64,000 bases of DNA from contig NZ_JBAWKA010000001.1 of NCBI RefSeq assembly GCF_043876815.1, positions 1,178,001-1,242,000 of the forward strand, given 5' to 3'. The notes beneath the pieces were generated by a model. It did no database searches, had not been told where the DNA came from, and was given only the letters and a program-made list of their open reading frames with translations. The position numbers and the translations under genes are program-made. Below are positions 1 through 9,244 of this stretch, piece by piece. Each line of letters starts with the position of its first letter. Positions within the stretch are counted from its first letter, which is position 1. The DNA is from Gaetbulibacter_A sp043876815 (GTDB lineage: Bacteria; Bacteroidota; Bacteroidia; Flavobacteriales; Flavobacteriaceae).

Positions 1-122
1 ATTATGTTGAAAATGGCACTAAAGCAAAAGGTCAACGGTGTAGCAATTGTAACTCGGAAAATTTAGTGTATCAGGAAGGTTGTTTGACCTGCCAGGATTG
101 TGGTTCTTCAAAATGTGGTTAA
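1..122 (+). CDS. nrdJ: C-terminal end of adenosylcobalamin-dependent (class II) ribonucleotide reductase, partial
   Basis: Only the last 39 codons are in the window; the first complete codon starts at base 3 and the TAA ends at 122. The tail carries two cysteine pairs, CSNC and CQDC, and ends in SSKCG. This arrangement is typical of the C-terminal zinc-binding/redox tail of class II ribonucleotide reductases, which make deoxyribonucleotides using vitamin B12 and recycle the active-site disulfide through such tail cysteines. Nothing of the catalytic barrel is visible, so the call rests on the tail alone. The same organism also carries a B12-dependent mutase at 4803. Confidence 0.72.
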   Translation, partial: YVENGTKAKGQRCSNCNSENLVYQEGCLTCQDCGSSKCG

Positions 123-266
123 AATTTGGTTTGTAATTTCGGTTTGGTCTCGTAATTAAATATTTCTTGAGGGTTTTAGAATTTTGAAAATGCTATATTT
201 TAGGGGCAGCATTAGCATGGCAAATTCATTATTTATCGTATTTTTGAACCACAATTACAAAGGCAG

Positions 267-1343
267 ATGTTAGAGAAGTTACAAATAGTAAAACAACGTT
301 TTGATGAAGTGAGTGACCTTATCATTCAACCGGATATCATGTCCGATCAAAAACGGTACATACAACTCAATAAGGAATATAAGGACCTAAGGATTTTAAT
401 GGATAAGCGAGAGGCTTATATTGAAGCCACTGAAAACCTGAAGGAAGCTGAGCAATTGATCTCGGAAAGTTCGGATGTTGAAATGATTGAAATGGCCAAG
501 ATGCAGTATGAAGAGGCTAAAGAGCGTATTCCTAAGTTGGAAGATGACATTAAATTTCTATTGATACCGAAAGATCCGGAAGATTCTAAAAATGCTGTGG
601 TTGAATTACGTGCCGGTACCGGAGGTGACGAAGCGAGTATTTTCGCTGGAGACCTGTTTCGTATGTATTCCAAATATTGTGAAAGTAAAGGCTGGAAGGT
701 TGATGTCGTAGATTTTAGTGAAGGTACCAATGGTGGTTTTAAGGAAATTCAGTTTGAAGTATCTGGTGAAGACGTTTACGGTACCTTGAAATTTGAAGCG
801 GGTGTGCACCGTGTACAGCGGGTTCCGCAAACCGAAACCCAAGGCCGGGTGCATACCAGTGCAGCCACCTGTATGGTTTTCCCAGAAGCTGAAGAATTTG
901 ATATTGAGATCGATCCGAAAGATGTACGCATTGATTATTTCTGTTCTTCTGGTCCGGGCGGTCAGTCGGTAAATACAACCTATTCCGCCGTAAGGCTAAC
1001 CCACGAGCCGACAGGTTTGGTAGCTCAATGTCAGGATCAAAAATCACAGCATAAGAATAAAGAGAAGGCGTTTAAAGTTTTACGCTCCAGATTGTACGAT
1101 ATAGAATTAGCTAAAAAACAGGAAGCAGATGCTGCAAAACGTGGTAGTATGGTATCTTCCGGGGACCGTAGTGCTAAGATCAGAACATACAATTATCCGC
1201 AAGGTCGTGTTACAGACCATCGTATTGGTCTAACATTATACGATTTGCAAAATATTATAAATGGGGATATTCAAAAAATAATTGACGAATTACAATTGGC
1301 TGAAAATACTGAAAAGTTGAAAGCAACTGATGAGTTGATTTGA
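267..1343 (+). CDS. prfA: Peptide chain release factor 1 (RF1)
   Basis: A 358-residue protein of normal RF1 length that recognises UAA and UAG and triggers peptide release in the ribosomal A site. The catalytic GGQ motif is at residues 231-233 inside GPGGQSVN. The tripeptide anticodon region reads PQT at 187-189, which fits the P-x-T pattern of RF1 and not the SPF of RF2. The N-terminal third is a charged helical domain. It starts at an ATG with no Shine-Dalgarno sequence, as is normal for Bacteroidota. pyrF follows after 22 bases in the same direction, so the two are probably cotranscribed. Confidence 0.97.
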   Translation: MLEKLQIVKQRFDEVSDLIIQPDIMSDQKRYIQLNKEYKDLRILMDKREAYIEATENLKEAEQLISESSDVEMIEMAKMQYEEAKERIPKLEDDIKFLLIPKDPEDSKNAVVELRAGTGGDEASIFAGDLFRMYSKYCESKGWKVDVVDFSEGTNGGFKEIQFEVSGEDVYGTLKFEAGVHRVQRVPQTETQGRVHTSAATCMVFPEAEEFDIEIDPKDVRIDYFCSSGPGGQSVNTTYSAVRLTHEPTGLVAQCQDQKSQHKNKEKAFKVLRSRLYDIELAKKQEADAAKRGSMVSSGDRSAKIRTYNYPQGRVTDHRIGLTLYDLQNIINGDIQKIIDELQLAENTEKLKATDELI

Positions 1344-1365
1344 TCCCTGAGCCTGCTTTAATGCG

Positions 1366-2196
1366 ATGACACAAGAACAGCTTATACAGCAAATAAAGAT
1401 CAAGAAAACCTTTCTTTGTATCGGTTTGGATGTGGATTTGGATAAAATTCCTGAGTTTTTATTGAAGGAAGAAGATCCTATTTTTGCCTTCAACAAAGCC
1501 ATTATCGATGCCACACACCATTTGTGTGTGGCTTACAAACCTAATACGGCTTTTTATGAGGCCTATGGTTTGAAAGGCTGGAAGGCTCTTGAAAAAACGA
1601 TAGCTTATTTAAATAAAAATTATCCGGAGGTTTTCACCATTGCAGATGCAAAACGTGGCGATATTGGTAACACCAGTGCCATGTATGCTAAAGCTTTTTT
1701 TGAAGATCTGGCCTTTGACTCTGTGACGGTTGCGCCTTACATGGGTAAAGATTCTGTAGAGCCTTTTTTAGCTTTTAAAAATAAGTACACCATTTTACTG
1801 GCTTTGACCTCGAATGTAGGTGCCTTTGATTTTCAAACGAAAGTAAATACTGGTAAAGAATTATATAAAGAGGTTCTTGAAACCTCGAAAACTTGGGAAA
1901 ACTCCAATCAACTAATGTACGTGGTAGGTGCTACAAAAGCAGAATATTTAGCTAATATTCGTAAAATTATTCCGAAAAGTTTCCTGTTGGTGCCAGGTGT
2001 TGGCGCTCAAGGTGGAGATCTTGAGGCAGTTTGTAAGTATGGTATGAATAGTAGTGTTGGCCTACTTATTAATTCCTCAAGAGGCATCATTTATGCATCA
2101 AAGAATGCAGATTTTGCCGAAGCAGCAGCCAGTAAGGCTAGCGAACTTCAAAGTGCTATGGCCACTATTCTTGATCAAGCCGAGACGGTAGATTGA
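1366..2196 (+). CDS. pyrF: Orotidine 5'-phosphate decarboxylase, long type
   Basis: A 276-residue enzyme that decarboxylates OMP to UMP, the last step of pyrimidine synthesis. The active-site signature D-x-K-x-x-D is visible as D94, K96 and D99 in ADAKRGDIGNTS. The length and the spacing around this motif match the longer type 2 PyrF family rather than the E. coli type of about 240 residues. An ATG five bases upstream of the chosen start (1361) runs straight into TGA, so 1366 is the first usable ATG. Confidence 0.95.
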   Translation: MTQEQLIQQIKIKKTFLCIGLDVDLDKIPEFLLKEEDPIFAFNKAIIDATHHLCVAYKPNTAFYEAYGLKGWKALEKTIAYLNKNYPEVFTIADAKRGDIGNTSAMYAKAFFEDLAFDSVTVAPYMGKDSVEPFLAFKNKYTILLALTSNVGAFDFQTKVNTGKELYKEVLETSKTWENSNQLMYVVGATKAEYLANIRKIIPKSFLLVPGVGAQGGDLEAVCKYGMNSSVGLLINSSRGIIYASKNADFAEAAASKASELQSAMATILDQAETVD

Positions 2197-2326
2197 ATTG
2201 TTCGGGGAATTCAAGTTTCTCGAAATCATCTACCAAACTCATGGCTAGAATTTGGAAGGCTTTAAGATTTAGTACTTTCTCTAAATTTGGAGTTATTCTT
2301 CCTACTTTGCAAAATTGAAGTGTCAT
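2165..2326 (-). CDS. Possible small protein of 53 residues, antisense to the pyrF 3' end
   Basis: On the minus strand an ATG at 2326 opens a 53-codon frame ending in TAG at 2165. It overlaps the last 32 bases of pyrF tail to tail. The predicted product is mixed in composition, starts MTLQFCKVGR and contains a charged stretch DDFEKLEFPEQF, which looks more like real protein than random AT-rich translation. It fills most of the otherwise empty 326-base gap between pyrF and the next gene. I do not recognise it; it could be a small gene, a gene remnant, or chance. Confidence 0.25.
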   Translation of the reverse strand: MTLQFCKVGRITPNLEKVLNLKAFQILAMSLVDDFEKLEFPEQFNLPSRLDQE

Positions 2327-2522
2327 CTTTTTTTTATTTTAAAATACGTTAATTCAGATGTTTTGGTTGTAAACAAAAGGTTAAATAAAAGCTAAATATT
2401 AAAACATTATCTTTTTTGTTTTCAATTTATTAGCGTGTTATTTTTTTAATATTTTGTTAATTAATGATTTCTACCACGAGTTTCTATATAACTTTAAACA
2501 TCAATCAATTAATCACAAACTA

Positions 2523-3023
2523 ATGAAAAACCTAGTATACCTTTTTTTAATAGGGATATCCTGTATTATCAATGCTCAAAACGCAGTATGCAAATGTTGT
2601 ACCGAAAATCATCAAGCTTTTGATTTTTGGCTAGGTGAGTGGACCGTTTTTAAACTTGACGGATCACTGGCTGGTGCAAACACCATTGAAAAAATTCAAA
2701 ATAATTGTGTGCTCCGGGAGAACTGGAAAAGTGCTAAAGGCAACTACACCGGGACGAGTAGTAATTTTTATAATACCCAAACCGGAAAATGGGAACAGAT
2801 CTGGATCGATAACCAGGGAGGTAGTTTGCATTTGAAAGGGAATCGGGTTGGAGATCAAATGATATTAAAAAGTGATACACTTAAAGGAAAAGACGGCATG
2901 CCCTTCTTTCATCAAATCACATGGACAAAATCCCCCAATGGTACAGTAAGACAATATTGGGAGACCTTTAAAGATAAAGATACCCTAGTTGCCTTTGATG
3001 GGCTATATAAAAAATCTGAATAA
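2523..3023 (+). CDS. Secreted protein, DUF1579-like, function unknown
   Basis: The start chosen is the ATG at 2523, giving 166 residues. This puts a signal peptide (MKNLVYLFLIGISCIINAQ) at the N-terminus and lies downstream of a -7-like box TAACTTTA at 2489-2496; an in-frame ATG at 2454 would be upstream of that promoter. After the signal peptide come three cysteines (VCKCC) and the sequence HQAFDFWLGEWTV, a pattern typical of DUF1579-type lipocalin-like beta barrels. It is probably periplasmic. No function is known for these proteins and the neighbours give no clue. Confidence 0.75.
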   Translation: MKNLVYLFLIGISCIINAQNAVCKCCTENHQAFDFWLGEWTVFKLDGSLAGANTIEKIQNNCVLRENWKSAKGNYTGTSSNFYNTQTGKWEQIWIDNQGGSLHLKGNRVGDQMILKSDTLKGKDGMPFFHQITWTKSPNGTVRQYWETFKDKDTLVAFDGLYKKSE

Positions 3024-3026
3024 ACT

Positions 3027-3731
3027 TTAATCTTGCAGAGCAAATACCTTTTTCAATAGGGTAGTGGTTCGTGATGCAAAATTGTTTCGGATATCCTTTT
3101 CTTCTAAAGCGATCATGGTATACACGCCGTTAAGAGCTTCTCTTGTCACATAATCCGTGAGATCTGGGTTAACATCAGCTGTTAGTGGTAAGGCGTTATA
3201 TTTATTAATTAGAGACGACCAGATTTCACTGGCACCAACCTCGTCAAAAGAACTTTTAATAACCGGATTAAATTTAGCGTATAACGGTGATTCTGTTTTT
3301 ACTTTTAAATACGTCGTTGCGGCGTTGTCATTACCTAGTAAAATATTTTTAGCATCATCAAATGTGATCTCCTTTACGGCATTCACAAAAATGGGCGTAG
3401 CTTCTTTTACAGCATCTTCGGCTGCCCGATTCAGAAGTTTAAGGCCTTCATCAGCTAAACTGCTCAAACCGATATCTCTTAGTGTTTTATCTACTTTTTG
3501 AAGCTCTGAGGGTAGTAGGATTTTTACCAAATCATTTTTATAAAATCCGTCTGTTTGGGTAAGTTTGGTTACTTGTTTTTCTATACCAAAGTCTAAAGCC
3601 TGGCGCAGTCCGGCAGCAATATCAGCATTACTTAAAGTGCCGCCTTGTGGTAACTGGTTCACAACTTGTTGAAGTTCGGCGCAAGCCATAAGGTTAAGTA
3701 AGAAACAAAGTGCTATAATTTTTTTGGTCAT
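3027..3731 (-). CDS. DUF4197-family lipoprotein
   Basis: A 234-residue protein with a lipoprotein signal: a lysine-rich start, a hydrophobic core and a lipobox ending at cysteine 17 (LMAC). The body is helical with an N-terminal L-x-Q-x-L pattern and matches what I know of the DUF4197 family, which has no established function. It is convergent with the preceding gene, with three bases between stop codons. Likely anchored in the periplasmic face of a membrane. Confidence 0.75.
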   Translation of the reverse strand: MTKKIIALCFLLNLMACAELQQVVNQLPQGGTLSNADIAAGLRQALDFGIEKQVTKLTQTDGFYKNDLVKILLPSELQKVDKTLRDIGLSSLADEGLKLLNRAAEDAVKEATPIFVNAVKEITFDDAKNILLGNDNAATTYLKVKTESPLYAKFNPVIKSSFDEVGASEIWSSLINKYNALPLTADVNPDLTDYVTREALNGVYTMIALEEKDIRNNFASRTTTLLKKVFALQD

Positions 3732-3803
3732 GAGATTGGGTTTTAATCCTGTAAATATAGGTTTTAAATTTAAATTACTTATGAAACAGGAAATCTAGAT
3801 CGA

Positions 3804-4658
3804 TTAAGAGAAAATAACCGTTTTATTATTGTAAACCATCACTTTTCGGTTTGCATGCAATTTTACCGCATTTGAAAGTACTATTTTTTCCAGATCACGC
3901 CCTTTAGCTATCAAATCTTGTATCGTGTGTGTATGTGATACATGGGCGACATCTTGCTCAATTATTGGGCCGGCATCCAGATCTTCGGTAACATAGTGAC
4001 TCGTCGCGCCAATAATTTTCACACCACGTTTAAATGCAGAATGGTAGGGTTTGGCCCCCACGAAGGCGGGTAAAAAGGAATGGTGGATGTTTATGATCTT
4101 ATTAGGATATTCAGAAATAATTTTGGACGTTACAATTTGCATGTAACGCGCCAGAACGATAAAATCAATACGGTACTTTTTAAGCAATTCCAGTTGTCTC
4201 TCCTCGGCTTGAACTTTATTGTCTTTTGTAACTGGGATATGATAAAACGGAATGCTAAAGCGGTCTGCAATGCTTTTTAGATCTTTATGATTACTTATTA
4301 TGAAAGGTATTTCCAGAGGGAGTTCACCAGAATGATAACGCCCCAGCAAATCGTATAAACAATGGTCGTATTTTGAAACGAATAAAGCCATTTTAGTTTG
4401 GCTTTCCGATGAATACACCCGCCACTTCATTTTAAAATCCTCTGCAAGCTTAGAATTAAAGATCTCCTTAAAGTTCTCAGTAGAAAAGTCAGAATTTTGA
4501 AATTCAGCTTCTAAACGCATGAAAAAAATATTCTGTTCACGATCGACATGCTGATCTAAATAAACAATATTACCGCCTTGGTCAGCTATAAAATTAGTGA
4601 CACGCGCAATGATATTAGATCGATCTTTACAATGTATTAAAAGTGTAATTTTCTTCAT
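3804..4658 (-). CDS. purU: Formyltetrahydrofolate deformylase
   Basis: A 284-residue enzyme that hydrolyses 10-formyl-THF to THF and formate, supplying formate and balancing one-carbon pools. It has an N-terminal ACT-like regulatory domain (about residues 1-85) and a C-terminal formyltransferase domain. The catalytic triad of the formyltransferase fold is present at N190, H192 (in NIHHSFLP) and D228, with the spacing of 38 between N and D seen in glycinamide ribonucleotide formyltransferase. It is a monocistronic unit divergent from the mutase gene. Confidence 0.95.
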   Translation of the reverse strand: MKKITLLIHCKDRSNIIARVTNFIADQGGNIVYLDQHVDREQNIFFMRLEAEFQNSDFSTENFKEIFNSKLAEDFKMKWRVYSSESQTKMALFVSKYDHCLYDLLGRYHSGELPLEIPFIISNHKDLKSIADRFSIPFYHIPVTKDNKVQAEERQLELLKKYRIDFIVLARYMQIVTSKIISEYPNKIINIHHSFLPAFVGAKPYHSAFKRGVKIIGATSHYVTEDLDAGPIIEQDVAHVSHTHTIQDLIAKGRDLEKIVLSNAVKLHANRKVMVYNNKTVIFS

Positions 4659-4802
4659 GAACCGAGCTGGTTTAAGGGGCTAAATTAATTGAAAATATAT
4701 GTAAAAAGTATTTTCATAATAATTTTATAAAATAATAGGCAAACCTTAATAATTTTTGAATATTTCGTAAATTGCAGAACCAATTTTGATAATATTTTAT
4801 TG

Positions 4803-7800
4803 ATGAAACAAATTTCTCCTTATAAGCCCAAGCATAAAGTACGTATGGTTACAGCGGCATCCCTATTTGACGGTCATGATGCTTCTATTAATATAATGAG
4901 ACGCATCATTCAGGCCACCGGGGTAGAGGTTATTCATTTAGGACATGATAGAAGTGTTGAAGAGGTTGTGAATACTGCAATTCAGGAAGATGTAAATGCC
5001 ATTTGTTTAACCTCCTATCAAGGAGGCCATAATGAGTATTTTAAATACATGTACGACTTGTTACAGGAAGGTGGTGCTGATCATATTAAAATATTTGGCG
5101 GTGGCGGTGGTGTTATTTTGCCGGCTGAAATTAAGGATCTCATGGATTATGGGATCACACGAATATATTCCCCTGATGACGGTCGAGAAATGGGCTTGCA
5201 AGGGATGATCAATGATCTGGTGGAAAAGTCGGATTTTGCTATAGGAGATACCTTGGATATTAAGATTGAAGATCTATCCAACAGAAATAAAGGGGGTATT
5301 GCGCGTGTTATTTCGGCTTCGGAAAATTATCCAGAGGTGGCACGTCCTCTACTAGAAACTATTCATAAGAAAAATAAAACTTCAAAAACGCCGGTTTTAG
5401 GTATCACTGGTACCGGAGGAGCAGGGAAATCCAGCTTGGTGGACGAACTGGTGCGCCGCTTCTTGATAGATTTTCCCGAAAAGACCATAGGAATTGTTTC
5501 GGTTGATCCTTCGAAACGGAAAACGGGAGGTGCCTTGTTAGGCGACCGGATTCGCATGAACGCGATCAACAACGACCGGGTTTATATGCGAAGTCTAGCG
5601 ACTCGGCAGTCGAATCTGGCTTTATCGAAATATGTGAACGAGGCGGTAGAGGTCTTAAAAGCAGCTAAATTTGATCTGATCATTTTGGAAACATCCGGAA
5701 TAGGTCAGTCAGATACAGAAATTATTGAACATAGTGATGTGTCTCTTTATGTCATGACACCTGAGTTTGGTGCGGCAACGCAATTGGAAAAAATTGACAT
5801 GCTCGATTTTGCAGATTTGGTAGCTATAAACAAATTTGATAAGCGAGGTGCTTTGGATGCGCTTCGTGATGTGAAAAAACAATACATGCGGAACCATAAT
5901 CTATGGGATACACCGCAAGATGAATTGCCAATTTACGGCACTATAGCTTCACAGTTTAATGATCCCGGAATGAATGCTTTGTACAAAGCGGTTATGGATA
6001 CACTTCATGATCGTACGGAAACTGAATTGAAATCTAATCTAAAGATTTCATCAGAAATGAGCGAAAAGATATTTATCATTCCGCCGAAGCGTACACGTTA
6101 TTTATCCGAGATTGCTGAAAACAATCGTTCGTATGATCAAACGGTTAAGGAACAGGTAGAAGTAGCTCAGAAGTTGTATGGTATTTATAAAACTATTTGT
6201 AATGTAGCTAAGATTTCTAAAGAAAAAGAATCCGATTTTCTGACAAAAACAGGTATCAATCAAGAGGCTTTAATGAGTCCTTTGACCGATGAAAGGAGTA
6301 AACAATTACTTGAGTTACTTTTTGCTGAATTCGATCGGGAGAAATTGAATTTGGATCCCTATAATTGGGAAATTTTAATGGGATGGGAGGCTAAAGTGAA
6401 TCGTTATAAAGAGCCCGTTTATTCCTATTCAGTTCGCGGTAAGGAAATTAAAATTGAGACTCATACCGAATCGCTTTCACATTTACAGATTCCTAAGGTA
6501 GCTTTACCAAAATATCAGGCTTGGGGTGATATTTTAAATTGGTGTTTACAAGAAAATGTACCGGGAGAATTTCCATATACTTCAGGCTTATATCCGTTCA
6601 AACGCACCAATGAAGATCCAGCGCGGATGTTTGCTGGAGAAGGTAGCCCTGAACGTACCAATAAGCGTTTCCATTATGTTAGTGAAGGTCTGCCCGCCAA
6701 GCGCTTATCGACGGCATTTGACAGTGTAACTCTTTATGGTAACGATCCGGATTATCGTCCTGATATTTATGGTAAAATAGGAAATGCCGGTGTTTCAATT
6801 TGCTGTTTGGATGATGCTAAAAAATTATACTCAGGCTTTAATCTGGCCGATAAGTTAACTTCGGTGAGTATGACCATAAACGGTCCTGCGCCAATGTTGC
6901 TTGGATTTTTTATGAATGCAGCCATTGATCAGCAATGTGAAATCTACATTAAAGAAAATGGTTTGGAGGCCGAGGTGGAAGCTAAAATTGCCAAAATCTA
7001 CAAGGGTAAGGAGCGTCCAAAATATTACGGTAAACTACCAAAAGGGAATAATGGTTTAGGATTAATGCTTTTAGGCGTTACCGGCGATCAGGTCCTGCCG
7101 AAAGCTGTTTACGAAGAAATAAAAGCAAGAACGATGTCGCAGGTTCGCGGTACGGTTCAGGCTGATATCCTAAAAGAGGATCAGGCGCAAAACACCTGTA
7201 TTTTTTCTACAGAATTTGCTCTTCGTTTGATGGGTGATGTCCAGGAGTATTTTATAGACCATAAGGTACGTAATTTTTATTCGGTTTCGATCTCGGGTTA
7301 TCATATTGCTGAAGCAGGGGCAAACCCGATCACGCAATTAGCACTAACACTTTCAAACGGATTTACGTATGTGGAGTATTATTTAAGTCGTGGTATGGAT
7401 ATCAATAAATTTGGTCCAAACCTATCTTTTTTCTTTTCGAATGGTATCGATCCAGAATATGCTGTGATCGGTCGTGTGGCACGTAAAATTTGGTCGAAGG
7501 CAATGAAAATGAAGTACGGGGCAGACCCAAGGGCGCAAATGTTAAAATATCACATTCAAACGTCCGGAAGAAGCTTACATGCTCAGGAAATTGACTTCAA
7601 TGATATTCGTACCACACTGCAAGCCTTATATGCTATTTATGACAATTGTAATTCTTTGCATACCAATGCTTATGATGAGGCGATCACAACACCAACTGAA
7701 GAATCGGTACGTCGTGCCATGGCTATTCAATTGATCATTAATAAGGAATTAGGATTGGCCAAGAATGAAAATCCCATTCAGGGCGCTTTTATCATTGAGG

Positions 7801-8240
7801 AACTCACAGAACTAGTAGAGGAAGCTGTGCTCATAGAATTCGATAGAATTACAGAACGCGGTGGTGTTTTAGGTGCGATGGAAACGATGTATCAACGCAG
7901 TAAGATACAGGAAGAGAGCTTGTATTATGAGACTTTGAAACATAATGGGGATTATCCTATTATCGGGGTGAATACCTTTTTAAGTAGTAAAGGGTCGCCA
8001 ACCGTTTTGCCTGCTGAAGTGATTAGAGCTACTGAAGAAGAAAAGGAAAACCAAATTAAAACCCTGGAAAATCTCCATGACTTCCAAAATGCAGATAAGG
8101 TTTTAAAGGACTTACAAGAAAAGGCTGTAAATAATGAAAATATTTTTGAAGCATTAATGAATGTTTGTAAAGTATGCTCCTTAGGTCAGATCACACAAGC
8201 CTTGTTCGAGGTTGGCGGTCAATACCGACGGAATATGTAA
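4803..8240 (+). CDS. icmF: Fused B12-dependent acyl-CoA mutase with built-in G-protein chaperone (IcmF type)
   Basis: A 1145-residue fusion of three parts. Residues 1-150 are a B12-binding domain with the D-x-H signature in DGHDAS. Residues about 190-500 are a MeaB/MeaI-like GTPase with Walker A GTGGAGKSS near 203-211. Residues about 550-1120 are the substrate-binding TIM barrel of the mutase, including FPYTSGLYPFKR. This order is that of IcmF, which interconverts isobutyryl- and n-butyryl-CoA; relatives use isovaleryl- or pivalyl-CoA. The true substrate cannot be fixed from the motifs alone. A TTG immediately before the ATG at 4803 is in frame but the ATG is preferred. Many annotations would call it a methylmalonyl-CoA mutase family protein. 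Confidence 0.93.
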   Translation: MKQISPYKPKHKVRMVTAASLFDGHDASINIMRRIIQATGVEVIHLGHDRSVEEVVNTAIQEDVNAICLTSYQGGHNEYFKYMYDLLQEGGADHIKIFGGGGGVILPAEIKDLMDYGITRIYSPDDGREMGLQGMINDLVEKSDFAIGDTLDIKIEDLSNRNKGGIARVISASENYPEVARPLLETIHKKNKTSKTPVLGITGTGGAGKSSLVDELVRRFLIDFPEKTIGIVSVDPSKRKTGGALLGDRIRMNAINNDRVYMRSLATRQSNLALSKYVNEAVEVLKAAKFDLIILETSGIGQSDTEIIEHSDVSLYVMTPEFGAATQLEKIDMLDFADLVAINKFDKRGALDALRDVKKQYMRNHNLWDTPQDELPIYGTIASQFNDPGMNALYKAVMDTLHDRTETELKSNLKISSEMSEKIFIIPPKRTRYLSEIAENNRSYDQTVKEQVEVAQKLYGIYKTICNVAKISKEKESDFLTKTGINQEALMSPLTDERSKQLLELLFAEFDREKLNLDPYNWEILMGWEAKVNRYKEPVYSYSVRGKEIKIETHTESLSHLQIPKVALPKYQAWGDILNWCLQENVPGEFPYTSGLYPFKRTNEDPARMFAGEGSPERTNKRFHYVSEGLPAKRLSTAFDSVTLYGNDPDYRPDIYGKIGNAGVSICCLDDAKKLYSGFNLADKLTSVSMTINGPAPMLLGFFMNAAIDQQCEIYIKENGLEAEVEAKIAKIYKGKERPKYYGKLPKGNNGLGLMLLGVTGDQVLPKAVYEEIKARTMSQVRGTVQADILKEDQAQNTCIFSTEFALRLMGDVQEYFIDHKVRNFYSVSISGYHIAEAGANPITQLALTLSNGFTYVEYYLSRGMDINKFGPNLSFFFSNGIDPEYAVIGRVARKIWSKAMKMKYGADPRAQMLKYHIQTSGRSLHAQEIDFNDIRTTLQALYAIYDNCNSLHTNAYDEAITTPTEESVRRAMAIQLIINKELGLAKNENPIQGAFIIEELTELVEEAVLIEFDRITERGGVLGAMETMYQRSKIQEESLYYETLKHNGDYPIIGVNTFLSSKGSPTVLPAEVIRATEEEKENQIKTLENLHDFQNADKVLKDLQEKAVNNENIFEALMNVCKVCSLGQITQALFEVGGQYRRNM

Positions 8241-8256
8241 AAAGGAAAAAGATGTT

Positions 8257-8652
8257 TTAAAGCGTTAACATCCAGTGACGTTGTAATTTTTTGAATTTGC
8301 GTAATTCACTACGTAAAATAGGCAAAAAGTCTTTACCGTTGCTGTTTGATTTTTCCAAACGATAGGAATTCTTGTAAAGCATATTAGTTAATCGTTTTAG
8401 GGACGCTAAGTGCTTGTATTTTCTATCGGAATGTCGTTGCAGTTCGGCATTAGCAATTTCAGGAGCTAAAGACACCGATTGTTGCACAATATCTCCAGAG
8501 AAATAAATGTTGTTGTCTTCAGTCCCATCTTCTTTTAAACCGGAAAGATCCTGGTTTAAATAGGAGGATATACTTTGTGAAAGCGCAAAAATATCAATGG
8601 CTTTTTTGTATATCGGTAAGTCCGAAAGATTTGTAGGTGTATTATACAGCAT
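8257..8652 (-). CDS. Small helical protein, possibly four-helix-bundle type, function unknown
   Basis: A 131-residue, highly basic and helical protein. The segment LPIYKKAIDIFALSQSI and the later spacing of helices recall the four-helix-bundle proteins related to the 23S rRNA intervening-sequence protein, but the match is weak. It is convergent with the mutase gene (16 bases between stops) and divergent from the Lrp-type regulator. No function is proposed. Confidence 0.6.
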   Translation of the reverse strand: MLYNTPTNLSDLPIYKKAIDIFALSQSISSYLNQDLSGLKEDGTEDNNIYFSGDIVQQSVSLAPEIANAELQRHSDRKYKHLASLKRLTNMLYKNSYRLEKSNSNGKDFLPILRSELRKFKKLQRHWMLTL

Positions 8653-8772
8653 CTTTTTTTTTCAGCAATTTACCCAAAATTACTCACAAGTTTTTATATT
8701 CTTCTTTAGATATTAAAGTAAAATCGTATATTTACTTTAAATTTTAATGTTTTAATGATTAAATTCTTTTGA

Positions 8773-9216
8773 ATGGGCTTAGATCAACTTAATTGGAAGA
8801 TATTGAGATGTTTACAGGAAAATGCACGCATGTCTAATGCCGAAATTGGAAGGCAGGTAGGTGTCAGCTCCCCAGCGGTTTCTGAACGTATAAAGCGTAT
8901 GGAAGACTTGGGTATAATTGAGGGGTATAAAGCGATTGTGTCGCCTTTTGATGTGGGCTATCAATTAAAGGCGATTATAACTTTACGCGCTTTTATGGGT
9001 AAATTAAAGCCGTTTTTAGAAAAAGTAAAATCATTGGATGAGGTGATTAATTGCTACAGAATTACAGGCGACGAGAACATTGTTATGGAAGTCGTTTTAA
9101 AAAATCATAAGCATCTCGAAACCTTTATCGATCAACTTATTGTTTACGGGGAAAGTAAAACGCAAATAGTACTGTCAGGTGTTATTAAGCAGCGCAGCTT
9201 GAAACCGGTAAATTAG
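8773..9216 (+). CDS. Lrp/AsnC family transcriptional regulator
   Basis: A 147-residue protein with the standard layout: an N-terminal winged helix-turn-helix (about residues 4-55, with NAEIGRQVGVSSPAVSERIKRM as recognition region) and a C-terminal AsnC/RAM effector-binding domain. Such proteins sense amino acids or related small molecules as dimers or octamers. It stands alone, with a convergent neighbour, so the regulated genes are not evident. Confidence 0.93.
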   Translation: MGLDQLNWKILRCLQENARMSNAEIGRQVGVSSPAVSERIKRMEDLGIIEGYKAIVSPFDVGYQLKAIITLRAFMGKLKPFLEKVKSLDEVINCYRITGDENIVMEVVLKNHKHLETFIDQLIVYGESKTQIVLSGVIKQRSLKPVN

Positions 9217-9244
9217 GATTCTGAAAATGGTAAATGTAATCTGA

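Noticed and set aside
739..1047. Long open frames on the minus strand of prfA
   Set aside because: They are shadows of the conserved prfA coding frame; no start context or recognisable protein.
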